The notes beneath the pieces are model-generated. The model was given only the letters and a program-made list of their open reading frames with translations. It was not told the origin of the DNA and searched no databases. From Massiliimalia massiliensis (GTDB lineage: Bacteria > Bacillota > Clostridia > Oscillospirales > Ruminococcaceae): DNA of 64,000 nucleotides. The stretch is taken from NCBI RefSeq assembly GCF_900155615.1, contig NZ_FUHT01000002.1, positions 372,001 through 436,000 on the forward strand, read 5' to 3'. Of this stretch, positions 42,850 through 52,647 are shown piece after piece (within the stretch, counting starts at the first letter, position 1; each line of letters starts with the position of its first letter). The position numbers and the translations under genes were made by a program.

Positions 42850-44493
42850 GCGAATGCGGCAAGCGGCGGCAAGCTGATGCTGAAAACCACTCCGCAGGCT
42901 TTTGGGGATAAACTCCACACCTACACCATTGTCAACGCTATCAATGATGGAAATGTACTGCCGTTCCGCATTGACTATATGGATACTGTTAAGCAGAAAG
43001 ACGGCACTTCCGACAAAGAGGTGTCCGCTATTGATACCGAGCGCGCATTAGCCGCGCCGGAGCGTGTCAGTGAAATTGTGAAATATATATTGGAACACTT
43101 CGACCAAAAGACCAAGCGGAACAGCTTTTACACGCTGAAAGGACAGCGAGTGGCGGGCTTCAATTCCATTTTTGCGGTCAGCTCCATTCCAATGGCAATG
43201 AAATACTATACCGAGTTCCAAAAGCAGCTTGCCGAGAGTGGGAGCAAGCTGACGGTCGCCACGATTTTCAGTTACAGCGCAAACGAGGACGACCCGGAGG
43301 ACGTGCTGCCAGACGAGGGTTTTGAAACCGCCGCACTGGATAAGACCTCCCGCGATTTTCTGGAAAGTGCAATTTCTGACTACAACGGTTATTTCAATAC
43401 TGCATTTGACACGTCCTCCGATAAGTTCCAGAATTACTATAAGGATTTATCCCAGCGCATGAAAAACCGGGAGGTCGATTTGCTGATCGTTGTCAATATG
43501 TTCCTCACCGGATTTGATGCGACTACGCTCAACACGCTATGGGTGGATAAAAACCTGAAAATGCATGGCTTGATACAGGCGTTTTCCCGCACCAACCGTA
43601 TTCTTAATTCTGTCAAGACCTACGGCAATATCGTGTGTTTCCGGGATTTGCAAAAAGAAACAGATGAAGCGATTGCACTCTTTGGAGATAAGGAAGCCGG
43701 AAGCGTCGTGCTGCTAAAGGGATATGATGCCTACTACAGTGGTTCCGACGAGGACGGAAAACACTATCCGGGCTATGCGGAATTGACCCGCGAGCTTGCA
43801 CAGCGTTTCCCACTGGAACAGGAGATTATCGGGGAGCAAAACCAAAAGGATTTTATCAGCTTGTTCGGTGCGATTTTGCGGCTGAAAAATATTCTGACCG
43901 CCTTTGACGCTTTCACCGGGAATGAGATTTTATCCGAAAGAGATATGCAGGATTACCAGAGTATTTATCTTGATCTTTATCAGCAGATGAAACCAGACAA
44001 ATCGGAAAAGGAAAACATCAACGACGATATTGTTTTCGAGATCGAACTGATCCGGCAAGTGGAAATCAACATCGACTATATCCTTATGCTTGTGCAGAAA
44101 TACCATGACGGAAACTGCAAGGATAAGGAAATCCTTGTTACGATTGATAAGGCAGTGAACTCCAGTATCCAGCTCCGCAGCAAGAAAGAGTTGATTGAAA
44201 GCTTTATCCGCACTGTAAATGCCTCTACTGAAGTAAACGAAGACTGGCGCAGATTCGTTCTGGAGCAAAAGGAACATGATTTGTCTGAAATCATTGAGGA
44301 AGAACGGCTGAAGCCAGTGGAAACACGGAAGTTTATCAACAATTCTTTCCGCGATGGAACAATAAAAACAACAGGTACAGATATTGACAAGATCATGCCC
44401 CCTGTCTCACGTTTCGGCGGAGGCCGGGAAGTCAAAAAGCAAGGCGTGATTGATAGGCTGACGACGTTCTTTGAAAAATATTTCGGACTATGA
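42850..44493 (+). pseudogene. hsdR: 3' fragment of type I restriction subunit hsdR
   Basis: About 545 codons of an HsdR C-terminus: QAFGDKLHTYTIVNAIND, then the second RecA-like helicase domain (VVNMFLTGFDATTLNTLWVD, QAFSRTNRILNS) and the helical C-terminal domain. The nuclease domain and the Walker A/DEAH motor half are absent, so it cannot cut or translocate. A start at 42820 gives an open frame but its first codons belong to the inserted DNA. With the hsdM fragment it frames a deletion of the middle of the locus. Confidence 0.85.
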
Positions 44494-44541
44494 CTATAAT
44501 AAAAAACATAAGGAGAATGTAATAGGGAAATTACATCGAAC

Positions 44542-44850
44542 ATGTTCCAATCGGTCACATACCGCAGCGGCGATGCGAAGGTGGAGGACGAACATCTGAA
44601 AGGAGCGATTGAATACAAGGCAGAGCATGGAACAGCGGTATTCTTCCTGACTGTTAAGATGACTGACGGGTTTGACCGAGATTCAGAAGTATCCGGAGAA
44701 ATTGAGAGCATCAAGTTCATGCAGGGAGAAGATGATCCGTGGACTGTCGTTTTTGGGATCAAAGACGAAAAGGCACCTTTCACTGCTGAAATCTCCAGCG
44801 ATGAGATGAATAAGCTGCTGGAGTTGAATCAAATTAAGTTGTCCCGTTAA
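44542..44850 (+). CDS. Small acidic protein of unknown function
   Basis: A 102-residue protein (MFQSVTYRSGDAKVEDEHL at the start, beta-strand-rich middle, EISSDEMNKLLELNQIKLS at the end). No family recognised. AAGGAG lies ~20 nt upstream, which is too far for the ATG, so the real start may be a few codons earlier at a non-ATG codon. It follows the hsdR fragment on the same strand and may have been part of the restriction locus. Confidence 0.5.
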   Translation: MFQSVTYRSGDAKVEDEHLKGAIEYKAEHGTAVFFLTVKMTDGFDRDSEVSGEIESIKFMQGEDDPWTVVFGIKDEKAPFTAEISSDEMNKLLELNQIKLSR

Positions 44851-44866
44851 TAAAAACAGAAAAGTA

Positions 44867-44902
44867 AAGAGGCGCCCTCTCACATTGGAGAAAGCGCCTC
44901 TT
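44867..44902. terminator. Terminator between converging genes
   Basis: AAGAGGCGC (44867-44875) pairs with GCGCCTCTT (44894-44902), with a CTCT/GAGA extension inside, followed by a T run. It separates the plus-strand small gene from the minus-strand ICE operon. Confidence 0.8.
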
Positions 44903-44908
44903 TTTTAT

Positions 44909-45319
44909 TTATGCTATCTGTGTCACACCTATAAAACTGCCTATCCCATATTCCTGAGCATTACTAGACTCGGAGAAATAAAAAGAATAATTCTGTCCAG
45001 TATAGACCTTCAGCTTTTTGGGCAGCTGTAAAACATATTCCCTGTCTTTTGATCTCACCCTGCAAAGCTTAATCTTTCCCAACACCCTATACTGTATCTC
45101 CACACATTCCCCGGTGATAACGCGGTATTTTCCTTTCCTGCCAAGCCATAGAAATCCTCCGGCCCTGCACAGACTCGCCGCAAAAACGGCTGTTCCCAGT
45201 ATGCACAAGATTTTGTCCTGGCATATCAGATAGTATGCAAAGCTGAACAGGAAACAGCATAAGCCTATTCCTCCGGTTGCTGCCATCTTTTCCAGGATTG
45301 GCGACGGGATCTCTTTCAT
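44909..45319 (-). CDS. Small two-TM membrane protein
   Basis: A 136-residue protein with two hydrophobic helices (GGIGLCCFLFSFAYYLIC and ILCILGTAVFAASLCRAGGF) and a ~75-residue soluble C-terminal part rich in beta strands. No family recognised. Last gene of the minus-strand operon of the conjugation region. Confidence 0.6.
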   Translation of the reverse strand: MKEIPSPILEKMAATGGIGLCCFLFSFAYYLICQDKILCILGTAVFAASLCRAGGFLWLGRKGKYRVITGECVEIQYRVLGKIKLCRVRSKDREYVLQLPKKLKVYTGQNYSFYFSESSNAQEYGIGSFIGVTQIA

Positions 45320-45334
45320 AAAAAGCCTCCTTTG

Positions 45335-46015
45335 TTACTTGATCTGCAAATCAATCTGTTTCCACAGATATAGATTCACGATCTCCTGAATTACCCAGTT
45401 TCGATTTTCAGAGCTGCTGCCGGACCAATTATTACCTTCTGAATCAGACCAGATACGATCGGACAGTTTTTCCGGTGACGGGATCTCCGTAATCTGATGA
45501 TCAATGCAGTAAATCAACTCATCGGCAGACAGCGAAGAATGATTTAACAGCTTCAAAAGCTTTTTCTGATCGTCAGTATATCGAATCCTGGTGAACAGCC
45601 TTTTTGTTATGTACACCGGTATTTTTCTCTTTATTGTCAATTCACAGAATCTTTTCAGCTGCTCGGACAATTTGATTTTTCTGGGAAAGATATGTAGGTT
45701 CCCTATCAGATCATAAATCGCGTCTGCGGGGATCCACCCTGTCCCGGAAAGGACCAATCCCTTCTGTTCAAGCTGCTCCATATAGTCTTCAAACCGTCCG
45801 GTTCCCCATACCCGGTATTCCTGTTCCTTTTCATGGAACAGCTTTTCCGCAATTTCAAACGTACAAACGTTATAAAGCAGTGAAGACCAAATCAACAGTT
45901 CTTCCATTGTAATGCAATACATTTCCCAGCCGTTCCGGACTACCGGAAATCTCTTGCCATGCTTGTCCGTATAAATTTCAAATTTTCCTATTGCTGTATA
46001 AAAGGTCTCCATCAT
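45335..46015 (-). CDS. Hypothetical ICE protein
   Basis: A ~226-residue soluble protein, aromatic-rich at the N-terminus (FYTAIGKFEIYTDKHGKRF, then WEMYCITMEELLIW) and helical thereafter. No domain recognised. Its start overlaps the stop of the sigma-like gene (46012-46015), which suggests coupled expression; a partner or anti-sigma-like role is possible but unsupported. Confidence 0.6.
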   Translation of the reverse strand: MMETFYTAIGKFEIYTDKHGKRFPVVRNGWEMYCITMEELLIWSSLLYNVCTFEIAEKLFHEKEQEYRVWGTGRFEDYMEQLEQKGLVLSGTGWIPADAIYDLIGNLHIFPRKIKLSEQLKRFCELTIKRKIPVYITKRLFTRIRYTDDQKKLLKLLNHSSLSADELIYCIDHQITEIPSPEKLSDRIWSDSEGNNWSGSSSENRNWVIQEIVNLYLWKQIDLQIK

Positions 46016-46512
46016 ATTTCCTCCCTATTGTTTTCAAGCAGTACGTTTAATTTACTCCGGGCTGTCCGGATCCGGGTATAGACTGTCTTGACCGGAATAT
46101 GCAGAATCTCTGCGATCTCCTTCGGGGAAAATTCCAGCTGCATCAGATCCAGAACCTCAATATAAATATCGGCTAATCCTTGTTTTAACGCTTCGAACCG
46201 CTCCGTCTGGATTTTTCCCACTACTTCCTCTATCACATCTGGCTGAAATAGATCTTGAAATTCAAGCTCCCGATCCAGTTTCTGTTTTGCCTGCATATGA
46301 TAGAAATGATTTCGGATCACTATGAAAGCATAGTGAAAAAATCTTGCCTGTCCAGTGTAGGTTTCCGCGGCTCTGCATAATGCCGCACAGCCGCTTTGAT
46401 AATAATCCTCCCACGAAACAGCGGCGTTGGGGATCAGATTCATTTTAGATATGACAGCTTTTACAATATACAGATTCTCACATACAAGCTGCTGTTGTTC
46501 TTTGCTTAACAT
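46012..46512 (-). CDS. Small sigma-70-family factor
   Basis: A 166-residue sigma-like protein. Region 2 reads NLYIVKAVISKMNL, WEDYYQSGCAALCRAAETY and FFHYAFIVIRNHFY. Region 4 has an HTH (FSPKEIAEILHIPVKTVYTRI). Such factors in ICEs often switch on transfer genes. It lies between the DUF3268 gene and the hypothetical gene that it overlaps. It could be the intact counterpart of the broken sigma fragment at 2785-2960. Confidence 0.8.
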   Translation of the reverse strand: MLSKEQQQLVCENLYIVKAVISKMNLIPNAAVSWEDYYQSGCAALCRAAETYTGQARFFHYAFIVIRNHFYHMQAKQKLDRELEFQDLFQPDVIEEVVGKIQTERFEALKQGLADIYIEVLDLMQLEFSPKEIAEILHIPVKTVYTRIRTARSKLNVLLENNREEI

Positions 46513-46524
46513 CTGATTCCCTCC

Positions 46525-46926
46525 TTAACTGGCTATAATATGATGGTTTTTCAGAATGTCATGGCATTCCGCAATGAGCTGGCTGCACATATATTCCGAA
46601 AACTGCCCAATATGAGCGTGTTTAGAACGCAGTCCAAACCGATACCGTATCCATTGATACGCTTGTGTACGCGTCATAATATGGTGTTTCCAAAGCAAGG
46701 CCATGGTCTTATGCGCTTCGATCCGGCTGTGTCTCAAATCGCCTTTTGCTAGGATCCCTTTCGGAATCAATGTCCCGCGGTGTACACTAACATAGGCATC
46801 ACATTTTGGATACCCGGCACAGACGTACAGGTACTTTTCCTTTGCTCTGTCTCCGTGTACATATGACGCTGGCCTGAGAATAGCCGGACGTCCACAATAT
46901 GGACACTTGATTTTTACTGGTTTCAT
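46525..46926 (-). CDS. DUF3268-like zinc-finger protein
   Basis: A ~133-residue protein from the ATG at 46926, which has AAGGAGG upstream; the 47133 reading is rejected. The N-terminus has two Cys pairs (KIKCPYCGRPA and YVCAGYPKCDAYV), the zinc finger described as DUF3268. The C-terminal helical part contains TRTQAYQWIRYRFGL. Common on Firmicutes phages and ICEs; probably a DNA- or RNA-binding regulator, exact role unknown. Confidence 0.75.
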   Translation of the reverse strand: MKPVKIKCPYCGRPAILRPASYVHGDRAKEKYLYVCAGYPKCDAYVSVHRGTLIPKGILAKGDLRHSRIEAHKTMALLWKHHIMTRTQAYQWIRYRFGLRSKHAHIGQFSEYMCSQLIAECHDILKNHHIIAS

Positions 46927-47006
46927 AATTAGAAAACCTCCTTTTTTCTTGTCACCTCTCTTACTCCTTCTCAAATGAAGGTTTTCACAGCTATTTTGTA
47001 AATTTT

Positions 47007-47351
47007 TTATGAACCACTGTTCTGACAATGGTACCAACAAATCAGCGGACATTTCTGCTCCGGAACTCTTAATGCAGTCAGATACGGAGCATACCATTCC
47101 TGAAAAATCAAGTTGCTCATAGTCATCAGGCATTCGCTTTGGTCAAGACGGCAGCATATAATCCGTTCTATTACAGAAACAGGATACAGCCTCAGCGAAC
47201 CGTCCCTGCCCGGGAAAAGAAGGAAATCCCCGCAGTCTATTTCTTTATGGTACCGGCATACCTTACATACGATATATACGGTATTTCTCCACTTTCCATC
47301 TGTTAAAAAACCAACCTCGCTCGTCAGTTTTCCATAATTATCATTTTGCAT
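47007..47351 (-). CDS. Hypothetical cysteine-containing protein
   Basis: A 114-residue protein with scattered Cys residues (IVCKVCRYHKEIDC near residues 28-41, another pair in the C-terminal quarter), which may bind metal. No family recognised. Followed by the DUF3268 gene and preceded by a terminator, so it may begin a new transcript. Confidence 0.5.
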   Translation of the reverse strand: MQNDNYGKLTSEVGFLTDGKWRNTVYIVCKVCRYHKEIDCGDFLLFPGRDGSLRLYPVSVIERIICCRLDQSECLMTMSNLIFQEWYAPYLTALRVPEQKCPLICWYHCQNSGS

Positions 47352-47374
47352 TGTTCATATCCCCTAAAACAAAA

Positions 47375-47402
47375 AAGAACAGCCTTTATTCAAGCTGTTC
47401 TT
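47375..47402 (-). terminator. Terminator after the 78-aa gene
   Basis: AAGAACAGC (47375-47383) and GCTGTTCTT (47394-47402) form a 9-bp stem, followed on the minus strand by a T run. The first arm overlaps the last codons of the gene at 47386-47622. Confidence 0.75.
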
Positions 47403-47622
47403 TTCGATAATTCTGTAAAAACGCTTTCATTTCACTCATATTATTGAAAATATGGGCAGTCCCCGTCAGATAAGTGATCCCCTCTGTCCATTCCTCCAAT
47501 GAAAAACGTTCCTCCGGCATTTCCAAAAGATCCATTAAAATAAGCCGGTTTAAATATGGATTGTATTTCAAATCAGAAATAAATACGCCGCAGCGAGCAG
47601 CTTCAGTCTCTAATAATCCCAT
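47386..47622 (-). CDS. Small hypothetical protein behind the adhesin
   Basis: A 78-residue acidic helical protein (LLETEAARCGVFISDLKY, then LLEMPEERFSLEEWTEGI). It starts 3 nt after the adhesin stop and ends in a terminator, so it is the last gene of the adhesin transcript. No family recognised. Confidence 0.6.
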   Translation of the reverse strand: MGLLETEAARCGVFISDLKYNPYLNRLILMDLLEMPEERFSLEEWTEGITYLTGTAHIFNNMSEMKAFLQNYRKEQLE

Positions 47623-47625
47623 TGC

Positions 47626-50600
47626 TTACCGTCCCTTTCGTTTTCGACTCCATAATACCAGCAGGATCAATCCGGATCCGAGGATCAATATAGAAGCCGC
47701 TATCATCAAAACAGGACTGTCTCCTGTCTTTGGCACCTCCGTTTTTTCATTGGTCATCTCTGCTTTGATAATTTGCCCGTCTTCTCTAATTTCAAAAGGA
47801 AACTGCCGGCTGTCTATACGGTAACCGTCCAACGGGTCAAATTCCTGATAAGTATATTTTCCTATCCTTAATTTGAACTTCACAACACCATCTTTCCCGG
47901 TGTATCCTTCAGCGGCGATTTCCCCGGTTTCAATATTTCTAATCCGAAAGCCTACATTTGCTAATGGTTTCCCATTTGATACGTCTGTTTTCGTAATCCA
48001 CAGTTCTCCGGTTTCCGGCTTATTTGTAAAACCCTTATCAGCGTTTTTAATCTCTGCGACTTCCCCGTTTTCCCTGATCTCAAAATAATAATAGTTTTCA
48101 TCTGCAAGGAATTGCTCCGGAGGAGCTGCCTCATGACAGAAGTACCCTCCTTCTAAAAGGCCAGAATACTGATATGTTCCTTCTTCTGTTTCCGTCATAG
48201 TTCCAACCACCTGATCCTCCGGATCGTACTTTTTATTCTGATTACTGTCTGCAATGATCTCAAATTCCGCTCCGGTCAGCAGGGTATCGGGGAACTCACT
48301 GTCCAGCTTGCTTAACATGGCTGAACCTATGATCAAAGTGTTTTCCACTTCCAGTTCGATCACCTGCCCGTCCTCTGTGATCTCAACCATGATCGGTTCC
48401 GTCAACGCTTCGTATCCGTACACCCGTTCCAGCTCGTACAGTTGGTAAATGCCAAATGGTACACCATCAAACACAAAAGACCCATCCTTCTCTGATTCTG
48501 TCACATACAAAGCGTGGTCTTTGTCTAGGTCCTGTTCATCGGCACGGAACAATCCAAACACCGTATGGGGGAGCGGCTCTCCGTTCTGATCTATCTTCAT
48601 TCCCTCGATCTTTCCCCGAATGATCTCGTTTCCGATTTCTTCCCCGTCGTTGACAAGAATAGAAATCATGCCGTTTTGATCTGCGTTGTCCCTCGCCGGT
48701 TCTACCGGGTACTGCTGATCGGAAAGAATATAGTGCTCGTCCGTTGCGATCTCTTTCACATACATCTTGGCAAGCGGGATATTCGGCATATTGAATTTAC
48801 CTTTTGATTCATCATCTATCCCGCATACAAACATAAGCGTGTCTTTCGGGATCGCAAGATTCCCGTCATAGTCTAACACATCTTCCCCGGTGAACAGCCC
48901 GAACCGGATATTCTGGTATTCCCCATACATACCGATCTGGTAATGCTCGTCCTGCTCCATGGATTTCTGTAAAGAGATCTCTACTGCCGGGCGGTTGTCC
49001 TTTGCCGTGATCTCTAAATCCGGCTGGATCACCTCTGCCGCTTCATCATCGGTGATAGTAAAGGGGATCGGTGTAGAATCTAACAGCATATCGTCCGGCG
49101 GTGTTTGTTCCACTAATACATAATTTCCGGGATACAGATAGCCGCTGTAGACAGCTTCTCCCTTTTTGGTGGTGAGCGTTTCGATCACATCGCCTTTTTT
49201 ATGGCGTACCACGTTCCCGATCACAATGTCCTCCGCAGCTTCGATGTTGTAAACCGCACCGCCGATGACTCGTGTTTCATAGATTGGCTGGGTGAGGATC
49301 CCTAATTCCGTCTGCACCATGTCCGCCCCGGTAATGACTTCTCCCTCTTTGTACAGAGCAATCCTGCCTTTCTGCGGGGTGTTTTCCAGATTTACAGTCA
49401 CCGTTTTGTCGCAGTCTTCTGCTTTTATCTCAAATTCTAACGGCTCAGTTAAAAACGCGAAAGACTCCGGAGCTTCCACCTCATATATTTCATATTTTCC
49501 GACATACAGCATGACGGACAATTCTATTGTTCCGTCTTCTGTAGATTCAAATATTTCCTTTCCATGATCTATGACCCATTTCCCAGTCGTAAGATTTTTG
49601 ATTTTCACTTTGATCCCGGACATCGGTATCGCATTTCCGGTCGAAGAGTCTATCTTGATAATCTTTATTCTGGCCTTTTTCAGTTCATTCAACAGATCAT
49701 AGAAATATATTTTTCCGTTTTCCGAGATGGTGATTTCACGATCTACAAATTTTGTGGTTTCATCACCCTTTGTCTGGTGCAGGACATATGTGCCGTAAGG
49801 CAATTCTTTACTCTGGTCATATCCCGCGCTGTCCGTTTTCAAAATGTCCCGTTCCGTTTCTTTAGCCTTATCATAGCTTCCGGCTGACTTTAAATATATC
49901 TGAAATTCCGCATTTTCCTCTGATGACAGGTCTACATCTGTCCCGCTTTCCGGATCAGGGATCTCCTTTTTCTTAGCAACCGCGATTCGGCCGGTAATAA
50001 CATCGTCTGCCACTGTCTGGCTAATGGTGTTTTTTTCGATTGTAAAGTTTGCTGAACCAGCCTTCAGGGTGTATTTTGTACTATCCTTTAAATATCCTTT
50101 CGGCGGGGTGATCTCCTGAATATATGCTCCGTCCTGGCAAGGATAATAACTGCTGGATGCCTTTCCGCCGTTTGAAGTGATCAGCTTTTCCAGCAACGTC
50201 CCGTCTTTTTCATACAGTCCGTAAACCGCGCCGTCAAGAGAAGCGTTTCCCTGGGGATTCGAGCTGCTTTCAGAATCTTTTTTTACCAGTGATACCTGAA
50301 ATTTTTTCAGCTTGTTTGTAAAGCTGGCTGTCACTGAGGAACCGGCCGGGACGGTGACAGTCTGCTGCGCGGGAGTTACATACTTATCATTGACCGAACT
50401 TTCCTTGACGGTATATTTTCCGGCTGGAATGTCGCTGAGCGTCGCTTTCCCGTTGCTCCCGGTCGTCACCGTCTCGTCGATTCCGTTTCCTGTGACTTGG
50501 AACTTAAATCCGGACTTGGCTCCGTCCTCCGCTGTTTTCGATACGATCAGATCGCCGGCAGCGACATTTAATTTTAGATAGGCTGTCACCGGATCCGCAT

Positions 50601-51474
50601 ACTGATTCAAATGAACAACTAAGTCTTGATTGCTTGAGCTTGCTAAATACATTGGCGCCACTTCTGATATGCTTGATAGATATTGGCTCTTTGTGCGAGT
50701 CAACTTACAATTCTTTGTTCCGGTAAATATTTTGCTGGCAGTAAATGTGACCTTGTTTCCTGAAACCGAAACAGCGATCCCCTTACTCTTAAAATCAGAC
50801 CAGTCGTAATACTTTGCAGCTCCGTTTTTATCTGTCAAAGTCAGGGTATATTTTCCGCCTGAATATTTAAGACTTTGGGTGGCCGCGGAAGAAGAACTTG
50901 ATTTTGCAAAGCTTGGGATTACCGCGTGATCATCGATCTGTGTTCGCATTTTGGTAATACAGGCTTTAATATCCGACTTGTCCGGGTTGGTTTTACAGGC
51001 AGCATTGATGATCTCAGTGGATTTGCTGGAGTTATTGTAATACCCGTTTTCGATGATCCAGCAAAGTATCTGTGTTGCGTAATATTCCACGTTCTTGCTG
51101 TATCCGTATTTCACGGAGCCCGTATATCCATAAATCAACGTGTACTGCAATAGCTTTTTTTCCGCTGTTGAAAGCTTATTATATGCGTCTTTAAAGGTAT
51201 AGTCCCCGGTATATACCTGTTCGCCCAGTTCAATACAGTATGCGGGCTTTCCGTTGACTTTCAACATGGATGCCTGTCCCCGGTGGCTCCCGCAAGGCAG
51301 GCCGACCCCGGTAAAGTCAAAATAGTAACCGGAAATCCACGACTTGGCGATCGTTCCGCTTACTGAAGCGGCCGATACCTGAAGCCCGCCTTGAAACGTA
51401 CAGACGGGCAGGATAATGAAAAGCGCCAGGAGCAAGCTCAGCACCCGGCGCGTTATGTTTTTTCTTGTATTCAT
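47626..51474 (-). CDS. Large SpaA/Cna-B-type cell-wall adhesin with thioester domain
   Basis: A ~1282-residue surface protein. The signal peptide (ITRRVLSLLLALFIILPV) is followed by a thioester-type domain (GKPAYCIELGEQVYTGDYTF, Cys near 80, and ATQILCWIIENGYY with the partner Gln), able to bond covalently to host targets. Many repeated SpaA/Cna-B beta-sandwich domains follow (KTAEDGAKSGFKF, IAVAKKKEIPDPESG, ISLQKSMEQDEHY, LWITKTDVSNGKP). It ends in a sortase signal VPKTGDS, a hydrophobic helix and RKRKGR. ATG at 51474 has AAAGGAG upstream. Adhesins in this position help cell contact in conjugation and host attachment. Isopeptide bonds are expected from the family. Confidence 0.9.
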   Translation of the reverse strand: MNTRKNITRRVLSLLLALFIILPVCTFQGGLQVSAASVSGTIAKSWISGYYFDFTGVGLPCGSHRGQASMLKVNGKPAYCIELGEQVYTGDYTFKDAYNKLSTAEKKLLQYTLIYGYTGSVKYGYSKNVEYYATQILCWIIENGYYNNSSKSTEIINAACKTNPDKSDIKACITKMRTQIDDHAVIPSFAKSSSSSAATQSLKYSGGKYTLTLTDKNGAAKYYDWSDFKSKGIAVSVSGNKVTFTASKIFTGTKNCKLTRTKSQYLSSISEVAPMYLASSSNQDLVVHLNQYADPVTAYLKLNVAAGDLIVSKTAEDGAKSGFKFQVTGNGIDETVTTGSNGKATLSDIPAGKYTVKESSVNDKYVTPAQQTVTVPAGSSVTASFTNKLKKFQVSLVKKDSESSSNPQGNASLDGAVYGLYEKDGTLLEKLITSNGGKASSSYYPCQDGAYIQEITPPKGYLKDSTKYTLKAGSANFTIEKNTISQTVADDVITGRIAVAKKKEIPDPESGTDVDLSSEENAEFQIYLKSAGSYDKAKETERDILKTDSAGYDQSKELPYGTYVLHQTKGDETTKFVDREITISENGKIYFYDLLNELKKARIKIIKIDSSTGNAIPMSGIKVKIKNLTTGKWVIDHGKEIFESTEDGTIELSVMLYVGKYEIYEVEAPESFAFLTEPLEFEIKAEDCDKTVTVNLENTPQKGRIALYKEGEVITGADMVQTELGILTQPIYETRVIGGAVYNIEAAEDIVIGNVVRHKKGDVIETLTTKKGEAVYSGYLYPGNYVLVEQTPPDDMLLDSTPIPFTITDDEAAEVIQPDLEITAKDNRPAVEISLQKSMEQDEHYQIGMYGEYQNIRFGLFTGEDVLDYDGNLAIPKDTLMFVCGIDDESKGKFNMPNIPLAKMYVKEIATDEHYILSDQQYPVEPARDNADQNGMISILVNDGEEIGNEIIRGKIEGMKIDQNGEPLPHTVFGLFRADEQDLDKDHALYVTESEKDGSFVFDGVPFGIYQLYELERVYGYEALTEPIMVEITEDGQVIELEVENTLIIGSAMLSKLDSEFPDTLLTGAEFEIIADSNQNKKYDPEDQVVGTMTETEEGTYQYSGLLEGGYFCHEAAPPEQFLADENYYYFEIRENGEVAEIKNADKGFTNKPETGELWITKTDVSNGKPLANVGFRIRNIETGEIAAEGYTGKDGVVKFKLRIGKYTYQEFDPLDGYRIDSRQFPFEIREDGQIIKAEMTNEKTEVPKTGDSPVLMIAASILILGSGLILLVLWSRKRKGR

Positions 51475-51527
51475 GATTTTCTCCTTTACAATTACAACAA
51501 TTATACACACAATGTAATGATATTTAA

Positions 51528-51556
51528 TTGACATTATATTTATATCACGATATAAT
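51528..51556 (+). promoter_or_regulatory. Promoter and operator-like dyad of the RelB/DUF3990 cassette
   Basis: TTGACA (51528-51533) and TATAAT (51551-51556) with a 17-bp spacer. The -10 overlaps a dyad, TATATC/GATATA (51541-51554), a likely site for autorepression by the RelB-like protein. The ATG follows 30 nt downstream, with GGAGG. Confidence 0.75.
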
Positions 51557-51585
51557 TTACATATAATAGAAATGGAGGTGTTATT

Positions 51586-51864
51586 ATGTCTGCTTCAAAT
51601 ATGACCAATCTAAATATTCGTACAGATAAAAATGTGAAAGCTGCCGCAGAAAAAATTTTTGAGGATTTGGGTATGAATATGACCACTGCCGTTAATGTTT
51701 TTCTCAGACAGACTATTCGGGAAAATGGAATTCCTTTCGCGCTGAAACTGGATATTCCAAATGAGATCACGGCCTCTGACATTTCTGAAAACCGAAAGTT
51801 AGCGCAGAATCAAACCGTGAAAGAGGATTTCTCCACCGAGGATTTAAAGGCGGCGCAGTTATAA
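51586..51864 (+). CDS. RelB/DinJ-family antitoxin
   Basis: A 92-residue antitoxin: a ribbon-helix-helix N-terminus (TNLNIRTDKNVKAAAEKI, then LGMNMTTAVNVFLRQTI) and an acidic flexible C-terminus. TGGAGG precedes the ATG. No RelE/YafQ toxin follows. The next gene, 50 nt on, is a DUF3990 protein, so it may regulate that cassette or have lost its own toxin. Confidence 0.85.
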   Translation: MSASNMTNLNIRTDKNVKAAAEKIFEDLGMNMTTAVNVFLRQTIRENGIPFALKLDIPNEITASDISENRKLAQNQTVKEDFSTEDLKAAQL

Positions 51865-51914
51865 GGAATTGTGAAAAATAATCCTAGTATAAAAAGACTC
51901 TGGAGGAATAAAAT

Positions 51915-52406
51915 ATGATTTTATATCATGGCAGCAATATAACGGTATCCACCCCAAAATTAGTTCCTCAAAATCGTTATCTTGATTTTGGTTTTGGCTT
52001 TTATACGACAACCAATAAAGAACAAGCAATCAGCTTTGCCGATAAAGTAACAAAGCGTCGAAAAGATGGGAGTAAAACCGTTAGCATATATGAACTAGAC
52101 GAAAAAATCGCTTTTTCAGAATGTTCTGTATTAAGATTTGATTCTCCAAATGAAAGCTGGCTTGATTTTGTGTCAGATAATCGTGCCGGCAACTATACGG
52201 GGTCAGTCTATGATTTCATTTATGGACCTGTAGCCAACGATGATGTTTATCGAACATTCACCCTTTATACCGCCGGCATCTTTACCAAAGAGCAAACTTT
52301 AGAGCAATTAAAAATCAAAAAGCTTTATAATCAACTGGTTTTAACAACTGAAAAGTCTCTTTCACACCTGCGGTTTATCGGCATAGTTCCAGAGGAGGAA
52401 TTTTAA
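51915..52406 (+). CDS. DUF3990 protein (ADP-ribosyltransferase-like)
   Basis: A 163-residue protein of the DUF3990 type. The start [14 protein letters not shown] and the motif [18 protein letters not shown] recall the H and GxYxT/S strands of diphtheria-type ADP-ribosyltransferases. The middle ([12 protein letters not shown]) and [15 protein letters not shown] are family-like. CTGGAGG precedes the ATG. Its stop overlaps the start of the first DUF3791 gene, so expression is coupled. The likely role is a toxin that ADP-ribosylates a target or modifies NAD, held by the small partners; this is inference. Confidence 0.75.
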   Translation: MILYHGSNITVSTPKLVPQNRYLDFGFGFYTTTNKEQAISFADKVTKRRKDGSKTVSIYELDEKIAFSECSVLRFDSPNESWLDFVSDNRAGNYTGSVYDFIYGPVANDDVYRTFTLYTAGIFTKEQTLEQLKIKKLYNQLVLTTEKSLSHLRFIGIVPEEEF

Positions 52407-52645
52407 TGGAAGATAAAAAGTTTAATGTAATCCGAACTTTTCTTGTTCCTCAAGTTGTGCAGCTGATTGCGGAAAATTATTCGTTGGACGAGATCACTGC
52501 TTCCCGCCAGTTCTACGTATCTAAGGTGTACGCTCTATTAGAACAAGAAGATACTAAATTGTGGCATTTTAGCCCGTTGACACTTTTCCATATGTTTCAA
52601 GAAGAAAAAAGCACAGGAGATTTTTGTATCCCGGAGGAGGCATGA
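52406..52645 (+). CDS. DUF3791-like small protein
   Basis: A 79-residue helical protein (KFNVIRTFLVPQVVQLIAEN, then SLDEITASRQFYVSKVYALLE and LWHFSPLTLFHMF). It resembles DUF3791 proteins found next to DUF3990. The start overlaps the DUF3990 stop, and the stop lies within the start region of the next gene. Probable antitoxin or specificity partner. Confidence 0.65.
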   Translation: MEDKKFNVIRTFLVPQVVQLIAENYSLDEITASRQFYVSKVYALLEQEDTKLWHFSPLTLFHMFQEEKSTGDFCIPEEA

Positions 52646-52647
52646 AT

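Noticed and set aside
44076-44783. 235-codon minus-strand frame over hsdR
   Set aside because: It is a shadow of the hsdR fragment and the following small gene; composition is Ser-rich and without family features.
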